This document shows, piece after piece, positions 28,889 to 33,754 of a DNA stretch of 33,754 bases (within the stretch, counting starts at the first letter, position 1; the number at the start of each line of letters is the position of its first letter). Source of the DNA: a virus; the IMG/VR virus record IMGVR_UViG_3300017917_001233, positions 1 through 33,754 of that record; one strand, written 5' to 3'. The notes below the pieces were generated by a model. That model was not told the origin of the DNA and ran no database searches. It was given only the letters and a program-made list of their open reading frames with translations. The position numbers were made by a program, and so were the translations under genes.

Positions 28889-28917
28889 AGTATATATGTA
28901 CTTCGCAAGAAAGTCAA
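28889..28917 (-). promoter_or_regulatory. Sigma-70 promoter for dsbA-polymerase
   Basis: TTGACT at 28917-28912, 17-bp spacer, TATACT at 28894-28889, both 5/6, 22 bases before the dsbA-like gene. Confidence 0.72.
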
Positions 28918-28922
28918 CTATT

Positions 28923-29900
28923 TTACTGAAAAATTTCGGGATGTTTTTTACCGTATATTTTGATGTACTTACCAGCAACCATATCAGCCAATGCTTCAAT
29001 TGGGCTACCGGGATAGCTGTCACCTTGCTTAATCATTCCTAATTGGGTCTGTCTTTCATGTACCAATTCATGGAAGATTGTTCTAAAAATATCAATGAGG
29101 TTGCGATTAGCTATGTATACCCAAATAGTCTTTCTTCCGGGTTCTTCTGTGTGATATCCGGTATGTGTCCCTGCTTGAGCTTTATCGGTATCTTTACTTA
29201 ATATAATTTTGGGATAGGGCTTTTCAATATGTAATTCTTTTAATGCCCACTTTATAAAATCGTTTATCTGTTTGAGATGTTGATCCGATTCAACTTCTTC
29301 ATTCATTATAGGAGCGTTCTTTAGATAGTTACTGTGAATTTTTACTACGTCACCTACCTTCACAGCACCTTTTTTAAGACTGGGACTTGCTGATACTATT
29401 TGAATGGTTACTTTTCCAGTAGGACTTTTGTCTAAAATTTTACCTATGACGCTAGTATAATTTTGATAATTTTTTGTTAAGTCAATAAGAGATTCGTTAA
29501 CCTGTGTATTTACTGGCTCCATTCTACAAACTTCTTGTTCCAATTCAAATTTTTTGTTAGGAAATTTTCTTTGTAAATGTTGTATATCAGCTTGCGCTCT
29601 TGCGATATCTGTGTATTTGGCAGCAGGCTTTCCGTCGATGAATAGAATATATATTTCTCCCTGTGCCTCTGTCATTTCTTCCTGTTCGTTTCTTTGTTTG
29701 ATTTTCTTAATCCAAACGTCAGGAGTATGTCCATACTTGTGAACAAAAAGGTCATGGAGTTTCTTACCAGTAATCTTATATCTCTTACTGATTTTTGTCA
29801 TCAATTCATCAATAGTATCATAGTTAGTCAACTTAAGTTTTGGTAACTTATTTGCTAAATCTTCAACTGGATCAGAAATTTTAAAGTCTTTAAATCTCAT
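28923..29900 (-). CDS. HExxH zinc metallopeptidase-like phage protein, 325 aa
   Basis: The C-terminal domain has FRTIFHELVHERQTQLGMIK (272-291) with the HELVH zinc site at 277-281 and Glu302 in SPIEALADMVAGKY as a plausible third ligand, the layout of gluzincin-like and phage-encoded metallopeptidases. The N-terminal 130 residues include DTIDELMTKISKRYKITGKK and a linker, with a KOW/SH3-like stretch VKVGDVVKIHSNYL in the middle. I start it at ATG 29900 (MRFKDFK), preceded by GCATAAATA rather than an SD; the longer frame to 29969 reads through a GC-rich island. A virion-associated or ejected protease is possible. Domain moderately sure. Confidence 0.65.
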   Translation of the reverse strand: MRFKDFKISDPVEDLANKLPKLKLTNYDTIDELMTKISKRYKITGKKLHDLFVHKYGHTPDVWIKKIKQRNEQEEMTEAQGEIYILFIDGKPAAKYTDIARAQADIQHLQRKFPNKKFELEQEVCRMEPVNTQVNESLIDLTKNYQNYTSVIGKILDKSPTGKVTIQIVSASPSLKKGAVKVGDVVKIHSNYLKNAPIMNEEVESDQHLKQINDFIKWALKELHIEKPYPKIILSKDTDKAQAGTHTGYHTEEPGRKTIWVYIANRNLIDIFRTIFHELVHERQTQLGMIKQGDSYPGSPIEALADMVAGKYIKIYGKKHPEIFQ

Positions 29901-29905
29901 AATAT

Positions 29906-29913
29906 TATTTATG
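29906..29913 (-). promoter_or_regulatory. Late-promoter-like element CATAAATA next to a start codon
   Basis: GCATAAATA at 29914-29906, five bases before the ATG of the metallopeptidase gene. By T4 geometry RNA would start exactly at the A of the ATG. Confidence 0.45.
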
Positions 29914-29919
29914 CTCACT

Positions 29920-29970
29920 TCGGGGAATCGGGTAGCGAATCCTATCCCGCCGCCAGCAGCCGGCGACACG
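29920..29970 (-). other. GC-rich intergenic island (about 70% GC)
   Basis: Between the desaturase stop and the metallopeptidase start lies a 50-base block far richer in GC than its surroundings. It can form GGATAG-GATTCG-CTACCC (one wobble pair) and a second, weaker CGCC/GGCG hairpin on the minus strand. On the plus strand CGAATCCTATCC and the following CGCCGCCA look like the 3' end of a tRNA gene, but no 5' half is present. Nature unknown. Confidence 0.4.
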
Positions 29971-29973
29971 GTC

Positions 29974-30684
29974 CTAAGGCGTGTTTCTTAATTTCAAAAG
30001 TCCAAGCATTCTGAACATTTGAATATAAATCCATCCCATATCTAACTCAAACCATCTTTTACTCAATCTAGGATTCGCTGGATTTAAGTGATGGTTATTA
30101 TGAAGTTCTTCACCACCAATAATAATACCAATAGGACTGATATTCCTACTATTATCTTTTGTATTTCCATTACGATATCCCCACCAATGACCTATACCAT
30201 TGACTACACCGGCAGCCCAGAAAGGAATCCAAATCATTTGTACTCCCCAAATTATGGCGCCAATCCAACCGAAGACGGCAATATTGAACACAAAGAGAAT
30301 GCCAATGCCAAGTCTGGAGTGAGCAGAGTATATGTTGCGCTCCATCCAATCATCAGGAGTGCCAACACCGTATGTATTAACCATATCTTTATCTTTTGAT
30401 GCTTCATGGTATAATAATGCTCCCTTAAATAAAACACGCCATATTCCATAAATTAATGGACTATGCGGATCACCAACTAAATCACAATCTTTATGATGTT
30501 TTCTGTGTATAGCTACCCACTGTTTAGTAACCATACCTGTTGTAAGCCACAACCAGAAACGCATAAAGTGACTTAGCACAGGATTAAAAATTAAACCTTT
30601 ATGTGCTTGTCCTCTGTGTAAAAATACTGTAACACACACAATAGTAATGTGCGTAGCAACCAAAGTGTATAAGAGTTCAATCAT
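29974..30684 (-). CDS. Membrane fatty-acid desaturase (acyl-CoA/lipid delta-9 type)
   Basis: 236 aa di-iron membrane enzyme that would introduce a double bond into acyl chains. The three histidine boxes are complete: HRGQAH (23-28), HRKHH (60-64) and HNNHH (195-199), plus His166 in NGIGHWWGYRN. Hydrophobic spans at about 1-20, 35-52 and 123-165 match the usual topology, with a DPHSP segment after box 2. It is shorter than bacterial acyl-CoA desaturases (about 300 aa), mainly at the ends. It is coupled to the methyltransferase-like gene by ATGA. As a phage gene it is an auxiliary metabolic gene acting on host membrane lipid. Confident. Confidence 0.9.
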   Translation of the reverse strand: MIELLYTLVATHITIVCVTVFLHRGQAHKGLIFNPVLSHFMRFWLWLTTGMVTKQWVAIHRKHHKDCDLVGDPHSPLIYGIWRVLFKGALLYHEASKDKDMVNTYGVGTPDDWMERNIYSAHSRLGIGILFVFNIAVFGWIGAIIWGVQMIWIPFWAAGVVNGIGHWWGYRNGNTKDNSRNISPIGIIIGGEELHNNHHLNPANPRLSKRWFELDMGWIYIQMFRMLGLLKLRNTP

Positions 30685-31259
30685 TCTTTGATACCTATTA
30701 CCATAAATCTATCATATTCAGTTTCAGGATCCTGTAAATGCTTAGAACCTTGGTATAACACCTTCAATGGATAAATTTTTAATATATCTTCAGGACCATT
30801 GAATTGTCTTCCTGGATCTTGGTTTCTAGCTTGTAGGGCAACCATAGTTCCTGAAGGTATATTACCGAACCAGTCTTCACCTTTCATATCGGTTAAACTT
30901 GTATTAATTACTAATCCGTTTCTATCTAACTGTCTGTAATCTAGATTGTTAGCATCTTTAAACATGAATTCGACATTATCATCAACATTAGCTATTTTAT
31001 GTAATGATTTTGCTGTTTCTAAAAATTCACGATTAGTTTCTACGTTAATTATTTTCTTGGCAGTTATATTGCTATTCATTTTTATATACAATGAAGTATT
31101 AGAATACCAAGCTCCTAAGACATAGATTGTTGAAAATGTGTTTTTTATTTTCTCAATTTCATCAATCAACCACATTTTACTTACGTTGAGGTCATGAGTC
31201 ATACTACCTTCAAGGCTATACCCACTACTTTCTACTAATTCTATTTCTGTGATTTTCAT
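30681..31259 (-). CDS. SAM-dependent methyltransferase-like protein with capsid-targeting-like N-terminus
   Basis: 192 aa. FSTIYVLGAWYSNTSLYIKM (42-61) is a degenerate Rossmann motif I; KIINVETNREFLETAK has the acidic ribose contact (Glu); NVEFMFKDANNLDYRQL and GLVINTSLTDM fit motifs II and III; PSGTMVALQARN is the following strand. The glycine-rich loop is replaced by GAWYSN, so activity is uncertain. The N-terminus MKITEIELVESSG resembles T4 internal-protein capsid-targeting peptides that are cleaved after L/I-x-E. It overlaps genes on both sides by ATGA. Fold moderately sure. Confidence 0.6.
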   Translation of the reverse strand: MKITEIELVESSGYSLEGSMTHDLNVSKMWLIDEIEKIKNTFSTIYVLGAWYSNTSLYIKMNSNITAKKIINVETNREFLETAKSLHKIANVDDNVEFMFKDANNLDYRQLDRNGLVINTSLTDMKGEDWFGNIPSGTMVALQARNQDPGRQFNGPEDILKIYPLKVLYQGSKHLQDPETEYDRFMVIGIKE

Positions 31260-33163
31260 GAATTTCTACCATACATCAGATTGCTTGTTCCGCCATTTTG
31301 TTGCTTCCAACGCAAGAAATAGTTGTAAGCATTTGACACATCAGGCGCATAATATCTATGTACAACTTCACCGGTGTCTCGATTTGAAATTTGAAAATTA
31401 TTTTCTCTGCCTACTGGTTGCGGATCACCGGCTGTGGCTCTAACTTCACCTTGTTTTGGCCTGTCATCTACGAAAGGTCTAAGTAAACTTATTTTAGCAT
31501 CATTGATGTTATAATGTCTCCACTCTGGGGTAGCAGTCACCGCACTATCCCACGCATCTTTTTTGTTTTTGCCTACAACTTCAATTCTAGTATTACCGAT
31601 ACTAACGTTCCACCAGTAATCGCCGGCGTCTTTTCCTTGAGATTGTTTTAATGTTGCTAATGCTAATCTTCTAAAGTCAGCTACAACCTTTTGCGGAGCG
31701 CCGCCGACAGCAGTAACATACTGACTAAAATCATTAATCATTTGGCCATACACATCCGTGCTAGCATCAGGATTTAACAACCTATATAATTTTTTATAGT
31801 ATTCTTGTTTATACTTTTCTGGATCACAAGACGCATCCATAGCTACAACGAATCTATATAATGTATTAATTAGTGTTTCGATATCTTCATTAAGCCAATC
31901 ACCACCTGGACTTCTAAATTCTATGTAGCCATCTTTAGTATTGATACTAGTGTATTTGTCTGTTACCCCACTATGAATTAACTTTACAGCTTTTTCATCT
32001 AAGCCTTCACGCATTTTTTCTAAGACAGTTGTTACATCACCGGGATTATTACGTAGTCTTTTGCGAATATTTACTAGTGCGCTCTTACAATAGTTATTTG
32101 CTTCTCTACCAAATTGTTTTAGGATGTATTCATCTCCCATTAACAATGCTAACTTGGTATAGTCTACTTTTTCTCTACTATAGTTAGGAACGCTAATATT
32201 CATGTGTAACCCAGTAGATTCGTTAGTATAGCAACCATAATTCTGTGCCCATTCAACCACATCTTTTAAATCTTCTACTAGTTCGGTTAATGGTAATGGT
32301 GGGCTGACAAATTCTAATCCAGTATCACTATCATCATCTGGACTTAAACTTCCATCAGGTTCAACAGTATATTCACCTTTTTTTCGAATGCCATGATAGC
32401 TACTAGAAGCATTACACGGTCTACCTATAGCATCACTAAAACTTTCAGCAACGTTTTCTATACTTTCGACGCCGCCACCTGAACGTGTAGTGTGTGGCCA
32501 ATAAACATCATTATTGCTACCAAATTCATGGTATACGTCACTCATCCACTTATAGTTTCTATCTAACCAATCACCTTCGTCAGGACCATCATAATCATCT
32601 ATAAAGGCTTCATATGCTCTCTCGTATATACGACCTTGATTGTCCCATTCTTCATCAATAAACTCATCAAATAATTCATCGACTCTTTCTCTGATATACT
32701 GATGCCAAGCATCACTATCTTCTTCAATTTCTGGATTGTTTTCTTTTAATTCTTCAATAGCTGTTTCTGCGGCCTCATCTTCATCAAAATAATCGTTTAC
32801 CTCAATGTAATCCCTTAAGAAATCTCTTCCATTGTTTGACCAATCTTCACTTTGATATTCAGTAAGCCATTCAAAAAATTCTTCCTGCATTGATTCAATC
32901 ATGCTACGAACATCGCGGCGACTATTATTACCGTCACCGCCCATAAAGAAATCTTCTATACCACTCCAGCTACTAGCTCTGTCATCAGCATCAAAGTCTG
33001 GTTCATATTCATCATTGTCCGGATCTTCTGTGTCTGGAACTATCATTTCAAATTCCATGCCGGCTGTAGCGTTTATATTTTTTACGAGGAGCTTTAACGA
33101 TGAAGGACTCATGTTCACTTCATCTAATTGTTGATATTCTATTAAGAAATCTATGGCTCTCAT
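31256..33163 (-). CDS. Putative amidoligase (Amidoligase_2-type, COOH-NH2 ligase), 635 aa
   Basis: Residues 35-40 (GMEFEM) match the family G-x-E-x-E opening. YTVEPDGSLSPDD (265-277), TGLEFVSPPLPL (281-292) and STGLHMNISVP (316-326) match the later D-x-S-L, E-x-x-SP and TGLHxHx motifs, which carry ATP- and metal-binding residues of this ATP-grasp-like ligase family. A 200-residue acidic insertion (SEDWSNNGRD ... DEGDWLDRNY) splits the domain. The family forms amide bonds on peptides or proteins. The N-terminus MRAIDFLIEYQQLDE resembles a capsid-targeting peptide (LIE). ATG 33163 is in a TAATG overlap. Family fairly sure, substrate unknown. Confidence 0.7.
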   Translation of the reverse strand: MRAIDFLIEYQQLDEVNMSPSSLKLLVKNINATAGMEFEMIVPDTEDPDNDEYEPDFDADDRASSWSGIEDFFMGGDGNNSRRDVRSMIESMQEEFFEWLTEYQSEDWSNNGRDFLRDYIEVNDYFDEDEAAETAIEELKENNPEIEEDSDAWHQYIRERVDELFDEFIDEEWDNQGRIYERAYEAFIDDYDGPDEGDWLDRNYKWMSDVYHEFGSNNDVYWPHTTRSGGGVESIENVAESFSDAIGRPCNASSSYHGIRKKGEYTVEPDGSLSPDDDSDTGLEFVSPPLPLTELVEDLKDVVEWAQNYGCYTNESTGLHMNISVPNYSREKVDYTKLALLMGDEYILKQFGREANNYCKSALVNIRKRLRNNPGDVTTVLEKMREGLDEKAVKLIHSGVTDKYTSINTKDGYIEFRSPGGDWLNEDIETLINTLYRFVVAMDASCDPEKYKQEYYKKLYRLLNPDASTDVYGQMINDFSQYVTAVGGAPQKVVADFRRLALATLKQSQGKDAGDYWWNVSIGNTRIEVVGKNKKDAWDSAVTATPEWRHYNINDAKISLLRPFVDDRPKQGEVRATAGDPQPVGRENNFQISNRDTGEVVHRYYAPDVSNAYNYFLRWKQQNGGTSNLMYGRNS

Positions 33164-33754
33164 TATCGTCCCGTCCAAACTGCATATAGCCCAGTATATG
33201 AATTATAACCACCGTAGACTTTACTCAGTTGTGTGTCTATGTATGCTTGTAATTCTTGTTTTGTGGTGCTAGGCTTAACATCAAAAGCAAAGTAGTGACG
33301 ATCACCGGCTTTTCCTATATATTGTCCACCTAATTGGCCCATGATGGTGTCAATACTTTTATCTACCATTTTGTTATGTCTTTTTTCCCAACCACTAGGG
33401 TTAGGATAGTTTTTAAAATCGTAATCGTCAAGTCTAAAATAACCCTTCATCTCAACACCGGGGATTTGACTTAGACTCAACCAGTTTTTGCGGCCTCCGG
33501 GTGTTTGACTTGAACCGGCAAGTAAAGGACGCCTCATAATAGTCAATACAATACCGTAAAGTGCTTTAGCCAAACCCATACCACGATAATCTTCGTCTAT
33601 AGTAATAGTTCCTACTTGTACAGCATTTTTCAATGGAAAGTAATTACCAACTCCCATAACACTAAGTTTACCTACTATCTTACCTGGAGCACTGTCAAAA
33701 GCTGCTTTGAGTCTAGCATTTCTTTCCTTCCAACGCTTCATTCTTTCTTTATAA
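33163..33754 (-). CDS. GNAT-like acetyltransferase, 5' end outside window
   Basis: The first ATG inside the window is at 33741, but the frame stays open to the edge (YKER before the Met), so the gene probably begins outside. VQVGTITIDEDYRGMGLAKA followed by LYGIVLTIMRRPLLAGSSQT is the beta-4/alpha-3 acetyl-CoA-binding unit (R-G-M-G-L/A) of GNAT enzymes, followed by GRKNWLSLSQIPGVEMKGYF, as in phage GNAT-like proteins. The C-terminal 80 residues (from DKSIDTIMGQ) are a separate domain. The substrate is unknown. It is coupled to the amidoligase gene by TAATG. Confidence 0.6.
   Translation of the reverse strand, partial: YKERMKRWKERNARLKAAFDSAPGKIVGKLSVMGVGNYFPLKNAVQVGTITIDEDYRGMGLAKALYGIVLTIMRRPLLAGSSQTPGGRKNWLSLSQIPGVEMKGYFRLDDYDFKNYPNPSGWEKRHNKMVDKSIDTIMGQLGGQYIGKAGDRHYFAFDVKPSTTKQELQAYIDTQLSKVYGGYNSYTGLYAVWTGR

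Noticed and set aside
29930-29960. Plus-strand tRNA gene suggested by CGAATCCTATCC and CGCCGCCA
   Set aside because: No acceptor 5' strand, D-arm or anticodon arm can be found within 100 bases upstream on the plus strand.
28923-29969. Upstream extension of the metallopeptidase gene to 29969
   Set aside because: The extra residues translate the GC-rich island (PAAGGG) and a GTG start without an SD; the ATG at 29900 gives a typical phage N-terminus (MRFKDFK).
1-33754. CRISPR arrays, insertion sequences, integrase, rRNA or long direct repeats
   Set aside because: None were seen on reading the window; the only repeated elements are the promoter blocks, the GCATAAATA element and the short hairpins listed.

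Overview
The window is part of a lytic, T4-like tailed-phage (myovirus-type) genome, most likely an uncultured aquatic phage. All credible genes are on the minus strand, tightly packed, with ATGA, TGATG or TAATG stop/start overlaps at most junctions. I see no rRNA, tRNA, IS element, integrase or CRISPR array. T4-type replication proteins anchor the assignment: family B DNA polymerase (25898-28612), sliding clamp (25085-25813), DsbA-like DNA-binding protein (28609-28866), flap/RNase H-type 5' nuclease (11167-12180) and ATP-dependent DNA ligase (886-2232). Consensus sigma-70 promoters point to a proteobacterial host. A weak phasin-like protein would fit a host that stores polyhydroxyalkanoate, but this is only a hint.

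Layout in the direction of transcription (high to low coordinates). 33754-28923: an accessory block with a GNAT-like protein (5' end outside the window), a 635-aa amidoligase-type protein, a small methyltransferase-like protein, a membrane fatty-acid desaturase and an HExxH metallopeptidase. Two of these begin with peptides resembling T4 capsid-targeting sequences. 28917-24696: DsbA, DNA polymerase, clamp. 24696-16361: a mixed operon with a DpdA-like tRNA-guanine-transglycosylase homologue, GTP cyclohydrolase I (FolE), a QueD-like protein and QueE, interleaved with a glycosyltransferase, a nucleotidyltransferase-cupin fusion, a second cytidylyltransferase, a histone H1-like protein and small conserved phage proteins. 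16361-12675: glycosyltransferase, NAD-dependent sugar epimerase and UV-damage endonuclease. 12691-6431: the 5' nuclease and many small phage proteins. 6380-1: OB-fold-like protein, many tiny proteins, a GT10-like glycosyltransferase, ligase, two tiny membrane proteins and an SPFH/prohibitin-type lipoprotein cut by the window edge.

FolE, QueD, QueE and the DpdA-like protein together form most of a pathway that makes a 7-deazaguanine base from GTP and inserts it into DNA in place of guanine. QueC is not in the window, so preQ0 would need host or distant phage QueC, or an earlier intermediate (CDG) is inserted. The glycosyltransferases, epimerase and nucleotidyltransferases could make a sugar decoration for DNA, virion or host surface; the sequence does not say which.

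Regulation is unusually legible. Several operons start with TTGACA, exactly 17 bp, then TATAAT or a near match, often overlapping the end of the upstream gene, and three share the block TTGACAATAAAT. A second element, GCATAAATA, resembles T4-type late promoters and occurs at four gene boundaries. Many starts given here are internal to the longest possible frame and were chosen by Shine-Dalgarno (SD) spacing and stop/start overlap.
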